A DNA stretch of 64,000 nt from positions 1 to 64,000 of the forward strand of contig NZ_MSPQ01000016.1 in the NCBI RefSeq assembly GCF_001936475.1. Direction: 5' to 3'. Each line of letters starts with the position of its first letter. The stretch's first letter is position 1. A program made the translations under genes and the position numbers. Under the pieces are notes generated by a model. That model saw nothing but the letters and a program-made list of their open reading frames with translations, had not been told where the DNA came from and ran no database searches. This document shows, piece by piece, positions 9,144-19,701 of the stretch. This DNA comes from Algoriphagus marinus. GTDB lineage: Bacteria > Bacteroidota > Bacteroidia > Cytophagales > Cyclobacteriaceae.

Positions 9144-9482
9144 ACCAAGCACCATGTCAAAATGATCCAAAGCCGATGGGAAATGGATGACAGGGAATTG
9201 GTTTGATAAATTTTCCGGTGAATATTTTTGTGGATCAAAAGGAAGTCCAAAGTGATCAAATGTTGGAGGAAGTCAAATCTTCTCATCCCAATGATCTCAT
9301 CTCAAAGGAAATGGACAAAAAAGAACTCAAAAAGTATTTGGGGAAATAAGGGATTCAACTCTAGTTCTATCTAATCCATTTTCAAAATCAATTTCCAAAC
9401 CATATGACTTTCTCGCCATTGATTTGATAGAGTTTGAGAATTAGGATTTGACTGCAGAGCATTTTTGAATCGTGCAGTGGGC
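9144..9482 (+). pseudogene. Decayed duplicate of the LytM-like gene's 3' end
   Basis: This is the right copy of the direct repeat that matches 2794-3133. It encodes only the last 68 or so codons of the LytM-like gene. A one-base loss and substitutions around 9195-9207 put TGA and TAA into the frame, so it is not expressed as the original protein. The downstream part (AAAAAGAACTCAAAAAG and the 3' flank) remains almost identical to the parent, which implies a fairly recent duplication. Confidence 0.9.
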
Positions 9483-9620
9483 TTATTGATATTTCAAAAA
9501 TACACACCCAAAAAATCAACCTGACTTACATTTCAGGGACTTTTAACTCTATTTTTAGCCTCCCTTTCTGCTAATCATAGATTGAATATTCGTATATTAT
9601 TATTCCATAAAATATGCTAG

Positions 9621-9720
9621 TTAAGTCTTTTTATATCTGTATAGTTTAAATATTTCAATCAAACTATAACATATATCATCTCTGAAAAAGACTTAAATCA
9701 TTTTGACTTTATCAAAGTCA
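9621..9720. repeat. Nested inverted repeats upstream of the glucan synthase
   Basis: A perfect 12-base inverted repeat (TTAAGTCTTTTT at 9621-9632, AAAAAGACTTAA at 9685-9696) encloses a second perfect 7-base pair (ATAGTTT 9641-9647, AAACTAT 9661-9667). A separate perfect hairpin TGACTTT-ATC-AAAGTCA follows at 9704-9720. The last arm ends 89 bases before the start of the 8.7-kb glucan synthase gene. This may be a structured leader or stacked operators; no T-run typical of an intrinsic terminator follows the arms in the plus direction. Confidence 0.7.
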
Positions 9721-9809
9721 TGATACCATTGTTTACATATTTTATGAAAACAAATTTTTAGTGGTATTAGTAAGCAATCCTGCTTGTCGAAAAGAAATTT
9801 ATTAATAAA

Positions 9810-12800
9810 ATGAGATTAGTTTCTACAGCGAAGGAATTCATATCAGATATGAAGACTTTTTTCCGACCCAAGACTTCTTCTCCAAATTACCAGGGGGAGA
9901 TTCAGCTAAATACGGAGCTATATAGCTCTGAACAGATGAAGCAGTTTGGGAAAGCTTTGGCAGAAACTCATCAATTAAGTTTAAACCCCTCAAAGGATCA
10001 ATTGCTCAAACGGCTAGCGGAAAACGAATCAATTTTGCGCGAAGTCCGAAAACTGCTCACTGACTCCATAAAACATAAACATCAAATATCCCCTGCAGGA
10101 GAATGGTTGATAGATAATTTCTACCTGATTGAAGAAAATATTCGTAGTGCTAAGTTCAATTTCCCAAAAAAATACAGCGAAGAACTTCCTCAACTTTCCA
10201 ATGGATATCCAAAAGGTGTAACCCGAGTCTATGATATCATCCAGCAAGTCATTTCTCATGGTGACGGAAGAATAGATATCGAAACGCTGAGCAATTTTGT
10301 AAATGCTTATCAGACAGTCACCAATCTAAAACTTGGTGAGTTATGGGCGATCCCGATCATGCTAAGACTGGCATTAATCGAGAATCTCAGACTAGTGGCA
10401 TCACATGTCGCGCTAGATAGAGTGAATTCTGATCTGGCCAATCACTGGGCTCGGAAAATGATAAAAACTTCCGAAAAAGATCCAAAAAATCTGATCCTGA
10501 TTATCGCAGATATGGCCCGATCCAACCCGCCGATGGTAGATGCTTTTGTGGCCGAATTGGTACGTAAACTTAGAGGAAGAGGCCCTGATTTGGCAATGCC
10601 GCTAAACTGGATCGAACAGCAATTGGCCGAAATCGGCATGACCAGTCAGGAATTAGTGAACGCAGAAGTTCAAAAGCAGGCCGCGCATCAGGTTTCGATG
10701 AGTAATAATATCAATAGCCTTCGATTTCTTGATGCGATCAACTGGAGGGATTTTGTAGAGAAGCACAGTATCGTAGAACGAATACTTCAAGAGGACATTC
10801 ATGGAATCTACGGAGCAATGGATTTCGCAACAAGAGACCGGTATCGTCATGTGGTGGAGGATATTTCAAGAAAAAGCAAATTAGAAGAGCAAGAAGTAGC
10901 CCGAATTGCCATTCAGCTAGCGCATCAAAGTGCTACCGACAGCGACGAGGATCAGCGAACCTCCCATGTTGGATATTACCTTATCGGCTCAGGTTTTAAA
11001 GAGCTGGAAAAAGTGACGAAAACTCCCGTTTCACTTTTTCAAAAATTTCGCTATTTCCTACATAAAAACGGAGTCTTCTTTTACCTAGCTTCTATCCTAC
11101 TCCTCACTTTAGCTATTAGTGGTGGTATTTTTATGGAAGTGAGAACTGAGATTAAAAGCATTTGGCTTTTGATTTTTATTTCAATCCTTACACTGCTATC
11201 CGTCAGTCAACTGTCAATATCGTTGGTCAATTACATCTCCACTTTATTGGCTAAGCCCCATTTACTTCCCAGAATGGATTTTTCCCGCAAAATACCGGAG
11301 GACTCCAGAACTTTGGTCGTTATCCCCGCTATGCTTTCGAGTTTGAAGGAATTAGAAAGACTGGTCGAATCCCTGGAAATTCGTTTTCTGGCAAACAGAA
11401 ATGAAAACCTCCACTTTGGATTACTGACAGATTTTACTGATTCAAAGGAAGAAACACTACCCAGAGATAAAAAACTCATAGAATCAGCACTCGCGAAAAT
11501 CACAGCCCTGAATAAGAAATATAAAAAGGAAAATAATGAATTGTTCTTTCTTTTTCACAGACCTCGCAAATGGAATGGTCGACAGAATACTTGGATGGGC
11601 TATGAAAGAAAGCGTGGAAAATTAGCGCAGTTAAACGCATTGCTTCGAGGCAGTTCAAAAGAATGTTTCTCTCATATTGTTGCCGATCAATCTGTTTTTG
11701 CAGAAATAAAATATGTGATCACGCTCGATGCAGATACCCAACTCCCTATGGGAACGGCTTGGAAACTAATCGGAACCATGGCACATCCACTCAACCACGC
11801 CATTTATGATGAGCAAAAAAAACGTGTCACCAAAGGATATGGCATTTTGCAACCGAGAGTTTCTGTCAGCTTACCGGATATTACAGGCTCAGTCTATGCA
11901 CGTATGCACGGTAATGAGCCAGGCATAGACCCATATACACGAGCTTCTTCAGATGTGTATCAGGATTTATTTCAGGAAGGATCTTTCATCGGAAAGGGAA
12001 TTTACGAGGTAGATGTTTTTAGGAATGTTTTGGATGGAAAGTTTGCGGAGAATACCATTCTGAGTCATGACCTTCTAGAGGGTTGCTACCTGCGATCAGG
12101 ATTAGTAAGTGATGTCCAATTATTTGAAAAATATCCTACCCGATATGATTCCGATATGAAGAGGTACGCTCGCTGGGTTCGAGGTGACTGGCAGATCTTT
12201 TCCTGGTTTTTACCATTTGTCCCCGGACCTGATGGGAAATGGCTTAAAAATCCGATTTCTGCCTTATCCCGCTGGAAAATTTTTGATAATATCAGGCGAA
12301 GTCTCGTCCCGATTTCACTGATAGCGCTATTGCTTCTAGGCTGGCTACTGTTTCAATCCTCTCTGATTTGGACTGTAGTAGTTACTGGGATTATTATTGT
12401 TCCTATTATTTTCACGTCATTATGGAATACGATTCGAAAGCCTAAAGATGTCTTTTTAATCTACCATATCAAGAATTCCATTCAGAGCATTGCAGACAAT
12501 TCGATTAAAATGCTGTTTGGCATCATATGCCTACCCTATGAAGCCTATGTCAATACAGTCGCTATCAGCAAAACACTTTGGAGAAAACTCATAAGTAAGA
12601 GAAATCTCCTTGAATGGGACCCTTCAGCAAACCATTGGACAGATAATCGGACAAGCTTAGCTGCATCATACGCTTCCATGTGGATAGCGATTGTGCTCCC
12701 AATTATAGTGCTCTCTTACTTGGCATTTTTCTCTCCTGATAAATTTGCACCTGCAGCTCCTGTTGCCTTTCTCTGGCTTATCGCTCCTTTTATTACTTGG

Positions 12801-15800
12801 TGGGCAAGTAAACCCCGCGTAAAAAAATCGGTAGTTCTTAAGGAACACCAAAATATATTTCTCCGAAAAATGGCACGAAAAACATGGCGCTTCTTTGAGC
12901 ACTTTGTAGGGCCGGAGGATAATTGGTTGCCACCTGACAACTATCAAGAACAACCAATAGAAGCCCTAGCACATCGGACCTCCCCGACCAATATCGGGGT
13001 TTCCCTCCTTGCTAACTTAACTGCCCGTGACTTTGGCTATATCACAACATCACAGCTGATCGAACGAACATCGAATACCATCGGCACCATGAGGAAAATG
13101 GAACGGTATAGAGGCCATTTCTATAATTGGTACAATACAGAAACATTAGAACCACTATTTCCAAAATACATTTCAACAGTGGATAGTGGGAATCTAGCGG
13201 GCCACTTACTCGTGCTGCGGCAAGGGATGCTCGCCATTTCAAATCAAAACATAATCAGTTCAAAACTATTTGAAGGTCTTCAGGACACGCTCGGTGTACT
13301 TTTGGACAGCTTAGAGGAAAAAGAAAAAAAGATCCTACATCCTTTCGAAGAAGAATTAAAAACGGTTTCTGAACTTGATTTAAGTAATCCTTACGAAGTA
13401 AAATTGGGAATTGCCAAATTGACAAAAAGCTTTGCTGCTGTCTATCCCTATTTAAATAATGACCAGGAAAGTGAAACCTACTGGTGGAAGCAGGCTTTAA
13501 AAACCCAGTTGCAACAGTTTGAGAAAGCCCTTCAGATTTTCAAACCTTGGGAACTGTTGAAATCTGCACCTTCAAAATTCAAGTATCCTACAACCCTCAA
13601 TCAAAACCTAACGCTCAACGAATTATTGATCAAAGCACTTAGGCTGCAAGAAGAAATAAATAATCATCAAAATTCTGATTACTCAAACGAAGAAAAGAAA
13701 TGGCTTGAATTATTTCAAACAGCTTTAACAACTTCGGTTCAATTCACGCAAAGACTAATTGCATCCTCTCAAGTTCTTGCCCAAGAGTGCAAAGAGTTGG
13801 CAGATATCTATTGGGGATTCTTATACAACAAGTCAAGTAAACTACTCAGTATAGGATACAATGTAAAAGAGCGACAAGCAGACGCCAGTTATTATGACTT
13901 GTTGGCATCGGAGGTTAGGCTAGGTGTTTTCGTTGGTATCGCTCAGGGAAGTCTGCCGGAGGAGAGTTGGTTTGCGTTAGGACGATTGCTTACTAACATC
14001 ATGGGTGAACCCATTCTGCTTTCGTGGAGCGGTTCCATGTTTGAATACCTGATGCCCCTATTAGTCATGCCTACTTATGAAAACACCTTGCTGGACCAAA
14101 CTTCAAATGCAGCAGTAATGTGTCAGATAAATTGCCATTCAAAAGATGGAAGAGAAGGGCAGACTTGGGGTGTTTCAGAGTCAGGTTATAATATGATCAG
14201 TACCGAATCCCACTACCAATACAGTGCATTTGGTGTTCCTAGTTTAGGATTAAAGCGCGGGCTCGAAGAAGATTTTGTAATCGCTCCTTATGCATCTGCA
14301 CTTGCTTTGATGGTAGCGCCAGAAAAAGCTTGCAAAAATCTTGAACTGTTGAAAAAACAAGGATTTGAAGGCCGATACGGCTTTTATGAAGCCATTGATT
14401 ATACGCCATCCCGGCTGCCCAGAGGACAAAATCATGCTATTGTTTATTCGTTTATGGCGCACCACCAAGGGATGAGTTTGCTCTCTTTAGCATACTTTCT
14501 TTTGGACAAACCAATGCAACGTTTATTTGAAGCTGAGCCACAGTTTAGGGCAGCACTTTTATTACTTCAGGAGCGAATTCCTAAAGCCACTACCTACTTT
14601 GCACATACGACGGATATATTCAGCATTACGCCTGCACCTACTGCTTCAGAAACCAGAATAATCCATACGCCTGATACTCCAATACCTGAAGTTCAGCTAT
14701 TATCCAATGGTAAATACCATGTAATGGTAACCAATTCCGGGGGAGGCTACAGCAAATGGAAAGATTTTGCAGTGACCCGCTGGCGTGAAGATGCTACGCG
14801 CGATAATTGGGGTACATTTTGTTATATCCGTGATTTGGAAAGCAACCTTTTCTGGTCCAACACGAAACAACCAACTTTGCGAAAGGGCAAAAAATACGAA
14901 ACAGGCTTCGCACATGGTCATGTGGACTTCAGGACATCTTATAATGAGATCGAAACACATACAGAAATAGTGGTATCCCCTGAGGACGATATCGAGATGC
15001 GCCGGTTCCGTATTTCAAATCATTCCTCTAAAAGCCGGACATTGGAGGTTACCAGTTATGCCGAAGTAGTGTTAGCACATGCTCCTTCAGATATTATACA
15101 ACCTGCATTTAGTAATCTTTTTGTACAAACAGAAATCCTCCCTAAGCAACATGCCATAATCTGTACCCGCAGACCAAGGTCTGCAGAAGAGCGTCCGCCA
15201 TGGATGTGTCACATGATGAGCATGCATGGCAAACTTGCAGAAGAAATATCATATGAAACCGATAGAATGAAATTTATCGGTCGAGGTAATTCTATCGTAA
15301 ACCCGCAAGCAATGAACGATAGAGGACCACTTTCAGGAAACCAAGGTGCAGTATTAGATCCCATTGTAGCTATACGGTATAAAATCATACTTGAGCCAGC
15401 AGAGACAGTCACTCTGGACATGATTACTGGTATGGCCGAATCCCAGGAAATTTGCCAAAGACAGATCAGTAAATACCAGGACAAATATCATAAAGACCGA
15501 ATTTTTGAATTGGCATGGACTCATAGCCAGGTAGTCCTTCGTCAAATAAATGCATCCGAAGGTGATGCACAGTTGTATGCACGGCTTGCCAATTCGATTC
15601 TATTCGCAAACCCAGCATTTCGAGCAGATCCTTCTATCCTAATAAATAATCGCCGTCAACAATCTGGCTTATGGGGCTATGCAATATCAGGTGACCTACC
15701 TATTATTTTACTAAAAATTGAAAGGCAGGCCAACATGCAATTGGTGAAACAATTGATAAAAGCGCACGCTTATTGGCGTATGAAAGGCCTGATAGTTGAC

Positions 15801-18509
15801 CTGGTGATCTGGAACGAAAACCATGGCGGCTATCGGCAAATTTTTCAGAATGAAATTATGGCCTTGGTTCCAATGGAATTGCGAGACCGCCCCGGAGGAG
15901 TTTTTGTGAGAACAATAGAACAAATATCCAATGAGGATCGAATTTTATTTCAAACCGTCGCAAGGTTAAATATTTCAGATAGTGAAGGACCTTTATCTGA
16001 TCAGGTGAAGCGCAAAGCACCTACAAAATTGACTATCCCCTATCTGAATTCACCACGGAACTACCGCCCTGTTTATTCAACCGTTTCAAAACCAGAAGGC
16101 CTTCATTTCTACAACGGAACAGGTGGATTTTCTCCAGACGGACGCGAATATGTAATTATCATAGACCAAAAAAGTAAAACCCCTGCTCCTTGGGTGAATG
16201 TAATTGCAAACCCTAGTTTCGGAACCGTTGTTTCCGAAAGCGGAGGCTCTTACACTTGGACTGAAAATGCCCATGAGTTAAGACTCACCCCATGGAACAA
16301 TGACCCTGTAAGTGATACTCCAGGAGAAGCCTATTACCTACGTGATGAAGAGAGCGGCCACTTTTGGTCTACTTCTTTGCTACCTGCAGGTGGAGAATCG
16401 CCATATATTGTACGCCATGGATTCGGCTACAGCACATTTGAACACGTCGAAGACGGGATCTATTCAGAAATGTTGGTTTATGTCGATTTGGAAGCCGCAG
16501 TCAAATTCACGGTTTTAAAAATTCGCAATCAATCAAGAAGAAAACGCAAACTGTCTGCGACTGGCTACATCGAGTGGGTATTAGGTGATAATAGAACAAA
16601 AACGGCAATGCATATCCGTACTGAATCGGATGTGGAAAACAGCACCTTATTTGCAAAAAACCCCTATAGCATGGAGTTTTCCAATCGGGTTGCATTTTTC
16701 GACGCAAATGGGGTAAGGAAGACTTTTACAGCTGATCGGACAGAATTTATCGGCCGCAACGGAACCTTACAAAAACCCAATGCAATGTATCGAAAGAGAC
16801 TTTCGGGGAAAACCGGACTGGGTTTAGATCCTTGCGCCGCTATCCAGGTCCCATTTGAATTACAGGTTGATGAAGAAAGGGAAATTATTTTCACCCTTGG
16901 CGCTGGAAATACGATCAGCAATGTAAAGGATCTTGTACAGCAATTCCAGGGACATGAAGCAGCATTGGATTCACTTCAAAAAGTAAAAAATTATTGGAAA
17001 AATACGCTTGGAAAGCTGCAGGTGGAAACACCAGACGAAGCAATCAATGTGATTTCGAACGGATGGCTTACGTATCAAACACTTTCTTCCAGGCTTTGGG
17101 GACGCAGCGGATTTTACCAATCCGGTGGCGCTTTTGGTTTCAGGGATCAGTTACAGGATGTCATGTCCTTACTTCATGTAGCGCCACAATTGGCACGCGA
17201 ACAAATCTTACTTTGCGCATCCCGTCAGTTCAAAGAAGGAGATGTTCAACATTGGTGGCACCCACCTATAGGACGTGGAGTTCGTACCCGATGCTCGGAT
17301 GACTTTCTTTGGCTGCCATTTGTCACGGCTCATTATATTTCATTTACTGCTGATTCTACTATTTTAGATCAACCAATTTCTTTTTTGGAAGGAAGAAAAT
17401 TAAACCAACACGAAGAATCCTATTATGATCTTCCTGTTCAATCCAACGATTCGCTTTCACTCTATGATCATTGTGTCTTGGCAATAAGGAATGGATTCAA
17501 CTATGGTGAAAAAGGTTTACCCTTAATGGGTGCCGGAGATTGGAACGATGGGTTTGATAGAGTGGGAATTGAAGGAAAAGGGGAAAGTGTTTGGATGGCA
17601 TTTTTTCTTTATGACATCCTACTCAAATTCGCCGAAATCGCTCGGCCGCATAATGATGCCCAATTTGCAGATGAATGCGAAAAACAAGCCAGGCAACTCA
17701 AAGAAAATATTGCGCTACATGCTTGGGATGGAGAATGGTATAAGCGCGCATGGTTTGATGATGGTACCCCACTCGGTTCATCTAAGAATACTGAATGCGT
17801 AATAGATTCGATTTCCCAAAGCTGGTCGGTATTGTCAGAAGGTGGTGAAGCCTCCAGGTCAAATGTTGCCATGGAATCAGCCTATAAAAATCTGGTACAA
17901 AAGGACCTCGGGATCATCCAGTTGCTGGAACCTCCATTTGATAAATCGGACTTGAATCCTGGTTACATCAAAGGATATGTTCCTGGCATAAGAGAGAATG
18001 GTGGGCAATACTCACATGCTTCCATATGGCTGATTATGGCTTTTGCAAAATTGGGTGATAACAAACGGGTCTGGGAATTATTGAATATGATCAACCCAGT
18101 AAACCATGGTAAAACTCCGGAGGAAATAGCCATTTATAAAGTAGAGCCCTATGTAATCGCAGCAGATGTATATGCAAATAAATCCCATGCAGGACGTGGA
18201 GGATGGACTTGGTATACTGGCTCGGCCGGCTGGATGTATCGGCTGATTGTGGAGTCATTCCTTGGCTTAAAACGGGAAGGAAATCAGCTAAAAATCACTC
18301 CTTGTGTCCCAAAAGAATGGAAGTCATTTAAAATCCATTATTCCTATAAATCTGCGAATTACCATATAACTATTATCCAAAAAGATGGTGAATCTGGGAT
18401 GACTTTGACAGTTGACGGAGCTGCGCAAAAGGATAAGGTGATAATCCTTGCTGATGATGGTGCAGAACACGAAGTAGAGGTTCTTTTCTTTACAAATTCT
18501 GAAACCTGA
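9810..18509 (+). CDS. ndvB: Cyclic beta-1,2-glucan synthase (GT84-GH94 family)
   Basis: At 2899 aa it matches the length of NdvB/ChvB/Cgs proteins (about 2830 aa). These inner-membrane enzymes build cyclic beta-1,2-glucan from UDP-glucose, extending, length-controlling and closing the ring. Visible parts, in order: a cytoplasmic N-terminal region; membrane spans near 425 and 450; a GT84 glycosyltransferase domain with D640-A-D642 (TLDADTQLP), LSHDLLEG and R788W...RGDWQ (791-795); further membrane spans (about 840-880 and 945-1000); a glucoamylase-like domain with TWGVSESGYN near 1451; and GH94 sandwich and barrel domains with GDWNDG at 2576-2581, where D2580 is the expected phosphorolytic acid. 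All catalytic signatures are intact. The gene stands alone, with no export (NdvA) gene alongside. The product is expected in the periplasm, for osmotic adaptation or envelope function. Confidence 0.9.
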   Translation: MRLVSTAKEFISDMKTFFRPKTSSPNYQGEIQLNTELYSSEQMKQFGKALAETHQLSLNPSKDQLLKRLAENESILREVRKLLTDSIKHKHQISPAGEWLIDNFYLIEENIRSAKFNFPKKYSEELPQLSNGYPKGVTRVYDIIQQVISHGDGRIDIETLSNFVNAYQTVTNLKLGELWAIPIMLRLALIENLRLVASHVALDRVNSDLANHWARKMIKTSEKDPKNLILIIADMARSNPPMVDAFVAELVRKLRGRGPDLAMPLNWIEQQLAEIGMTSQELVNAEVQKQAAHQVSMSNNINSLRFLDAINWRDFVEKHSIVERILQEDIHGIYGAMDFATRDRYRHVVEDISRKSKLEEQEVARIAIQLAHQSATDSDEDQRTSHVGYYLIGSGFKELEKVTKTPVSLFQKFRYFLHKNGVFFYLASILLLTLAISGGIFMEVRTEIKSIWLLIFISILTLLSVSQLSISLVNYISTLLAKPHLLPRMDFSRKIPEDSRTLVVIPAMLSSLKELERLVESLEIRFLANRNENLHFGLLTDFTDSKEETLPRDKKLIESALAKITALNKKYKKENNELFFLFHRPRKWNGRQNTWMGYERKRGKLAQLNALLRGSSKECFSHIVADQSVFAEIKYVITLDADTQLPMGTAWKLIGTMAHPLNHAIYDEQKKRVTKGYGILQPRVSVSLPDITGSVYARMHGNEPGIDPYTRASSDVYQDLFQEGSFIGKGIYEVDVFRNVLDGKFAENTILSHDLLEGCYLRSGLVSDVQLFEKYPTRYDSDMKRYARWVRGDWQIFSWFLPFVPGPDGKWLKNPISALSRWKIFDNIRRSLVPISLIALLLLGWLLFQSSLIWTVVVTGIIIVPIIFTSLWNTIRKPKDVFLIYHIKNSIQSIADNSIKMLFGIICLPYEAYVNTVAISKTLWRKLISKRNLLEWDPSANHWTDNRTSLAASYASMWIAIVLPIIVLSYLAFFSPDKFAPAAPVAFLWLIAPFITWWASKPRVKKSVVLKEHQNIFLRKMARKTWRFFEHFVGPEDNWLPPDNYQEQPIEALAHRTSPTNIGVSLLANLTARDFGYITTSQLIERTSNTIGTMRKMERYRGHFYNWYNTETLEPLFPKYISTVDSGNLAGHLLVLRQGMLAISNQNIISSKLFEGLQDTLGVLLDSLEEKEKKILHPFEEELKTVSELDLSNPYEVKLGIAKLTKSFAAVYPYLNNDQESETYWWKQALKTQLQQFEKALQIFKPWELLKSAPSKFKYPTTLNQNLTLNELLIKALRLQEEINNHQNSDYSNEEKKWLELFQTALTTSVQFTQRLIASSQVLAQECKELADIYWGFLYNKSSKLLSIGYNVKERQADASYYDLLASEVRLGVFVGIAQGSLPEESWFALGRLLTNIMGEPILLSWSGSMFEYLMPLLVMPTYENTLLDQTSNAAVMCQINCHSKDGREGQTWGVSESGYNMISTESHYQYSAFGVPSLGLKRGLEEDFVIAPYASALALMVAPEKACKNLELLKKQGFEGRYGFYEAIDYTPSRLPRGQNHAIVYSFMAHHQGMSLLSLAYFLLDKPMQRLFEAEPQFRAALLLLQERIPKATTYFAHTTDIFSITPAPTASETRIIHTPDTPIPEVQLLSNGKYHVMVTNSGGGYSKWKDFAVTRWREDATRDNWGTFCYIRDLESNLFWSNTKQPTLRKGKKYETGFAHGHVDFRTSYNEIETHTEIVVSPEDDIEMRRFRISNHSSKSRTLEVTSYAEVVLAHAPSDIIQPAFSNLFVQTEILPKQHAIICTRRPRSAEERPPWMCHMMSMHGKLAEEISYETDRMKFIGRGNSIVNPQAMNDRGPLSGNQGAVLDPIVAIRYKIILEPAETVTLDMITGMAESQEICQRQISKYQDKYHKDRIFELAWTHSQVVLRQINASEGDAQLYARLANSILFANPAFRADPSILINNRRQQSGLWGYAISGDLPIILLKIERQANMQLVKQLIKAHAYWRMKGLIVDLVIWNENHGGYRQIFQNEIMALVPMELRDRPGGVFVRTIEQISNEDRILFQTVARLNISDSEGPLSDQVKRKAPTKLTIPYLNSPRNYRPVYSTVSKPEGLHFYNGTGGFSPDGREYVIIIDQKSKTPAPWVNVIANPSFGTVVSESGGSYTWTENAHELRLTPWNNDPVSDTPGEAYYLRDEESGHFWSTSLLPAGGESPYIVRHGFGYSTFEHVEDGIYSEMLVYVDLEAAVKFTVLKIRNQSRRKRKLSATGYIEWVLGDNRTKTAMHIRTESDVENSTLFAKNPYSMEFSNRVAFFDANGVRKTFTADRTEFIGRNGTLQKPNAMYRKRLSGKTGLGLDPCAAIQVPFELQVDEEREIIFTLGAGNTISNVKDLVQQFQGHEAALDSLQKVKNYWKNTLGKLQVETPDEAINVISNGWLTYQTLSSRLWGRSGFYQSGGAFGFRDQLQDVMSLLHVAPQLAREQILLCASRQFKEGDVQHWWHPPIGRGVRTRCSDDFLWLPFVTAHYISFTADSTILDQPISFLEGRKLNQHEESYYDLPVQSNDSLSLYDHCVLAIRNGFNYGEKGLPLMGAGDWNDGFDRVGIEGKGESVWMAFFLYDILLKFAEIARPHNDAQFADECEKQARQLKENIALHAWDGEWYKRAWFDDGTPLGSSKNTECVIDSISQSWSVLSEGGEASRSNVAMESAYKNLVQKDLGIIQLLEPPFDKSDLNPGYIKGYVPGIRENGGQYSHASIWLIMAFAKLGDNKRVWELLNMINPVNHGKTPEEIAIYKVEPYVIAADVYANKSHAGRGGWTWYTGSAGWMYRLIVESFLGLKREGNQLKITPCVPKEWKSFKIHYSYKSANYHITIIQKDGESGMTLTVDGAAQKDKVIILADDGAEHEVEVLFFTNSET

Positions 18510-18569
18510 TTAAAATAATAGTTTAGTTACTGCATTGAATGAATACTTGATATCAGGCCTACCTTCCCT

Positions 18570-19550
18570 TTAAATAGATAAAATATCTATTAACTCTGTC
18601 ATGGCAGGCGTTATTTCCAAATGTCTTTTCACAACATTCTCTAATGGCGTATATAGAATTTCTCCTTTCACTTCTCCTACCATGATATTTTTTTGCCCTG
18701 ATAAAAGTGCATCAATCGCTGCCACTCCCAACTTGGTAGCCAGAACCCGATCATTACAGGTAGGAGATCCTCCTCGCTGCACATGACCCAATATGCAAAC
18801 AGCCATGTCAAATTGAGGAAACTTTTCCTTTACTTTTTTCGAAATGGCAAAGGCTCCACCCGCCTCATCACCTTCAGCAACTACCACGATTAATGAGCTT
18901 TTCTTCCTACTCCATCCTCTCTCAAAAACGTCGAATAGGTGTTCTAGGTCAGTATTAGTTTCAGGTATGTAGATTGCCTCAGCCCCTACACTGATACCTG
19001 TTTTATAAGCGATAGAACCGGAATTACGACCCATTACTTCCACAAAATAGATCCTATTGTGAGATTCAGCTGTATCACGGATATTATCTATGGCTTGCAT
19101 AGCCGTGTTGGTTGCAGTATCAAAACCGATTGCATAATCAGTTCCTGAAATATCATTGTCTATGGTTTTGGGAATCCCTATCCAGGGAATCGGATAAGTA
19201 GCTGCGAAATATTTGGCTCCTGCGAGGGAACCATCCCCTCCTATTACTAATACAGCTTCAATTCCTGCTTTTTTGAGTTGCTGAAAGGCGGTTTCTCTAC
19301 CTTCCGGAGTTTTAAATCGCTCGCTTCTGGAAGATTTCAAAATGGTCCCCCCTTTTTGGATAATGTTACTCACGGTACCTGCGTCCATTTCAAAAAAATC
19401 CCCTTCGATCATTCCATCATAGCCTCGATGAATTCCAATAGTTTTTATTCCATGGAAAATTGCTGTTCTGACTAACGATCTGATACAGGCATTCAGACCT
19501 GGGGCATCTCCACCAGAGGTAAGTATGGCTATTTTAGAAATAGATGACAT
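18570..19550 (-). CDS. pfkA: 6-phosphofructokinase
   Basis: The 326-aa enzyme phosphorylates fructose 6-phosphate to the 1,6-bisphosphate in glycolysis. Conserved features are the N-terminal TSGGDAPGLN, GGDGSLAGA (104-112), the catalytic PKTIDND (127-133) and EVMGRNSG. The residue equivalent to E. coli Gly104 is Gly107, as in ATP-dependent enzymes. The residue equivalent to E. coli Gly124 is Lys128, a lysine more typical of PPi-dependent and group-III enzymes. ATP use is the more likely reading because the Gly at 107 is the main determinant. The gene converges on the glucan synthase with about 60 bases between them and no obvious terminator. Confidence 0.95.
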   Translation of the reverse strand: MSSISKIAILTSGGDAPGLNACIRSLVRTAIFHGIKTIGIHRGYDGMIEGDFFEMDAGTVSNIIQKGGTILKSSRSERFKTPEGRETAFQQLKKAGIEAVLVIGGDGSLAGAKYFAATYPIPWIGIPKTIDNDISGTDYAIGFDTATNTAMQAIDNIRDTAESHNRIYFVEVMGRNSGSIAYKTGISVGAEAIYIPETNTDLEHLFDVFERGWSRKKSSLIVVVAEGDEAGGAFAISKKVKEKFPQFDMAVCILGHVQRGGSPTCNDRVLATKLGVAAIDALLSGQKNIMVGEVKGEILYTPLENVVKRHLEITPAMTELIDILSI

Positions 19551-19701
19551 GTGTGTTTTGGCTTTATTTTTTAATTAATAATCCAGAGCTTAAAAGACTT
19601 CTCGATTTTGTTCGAATTACATGAATCAAGCCTTTTTTTGACTCTAAAAAAACCAGTATTTCCAACATCCAACTCTTCATTAACAAAGACCTATTGGACC
19701 T

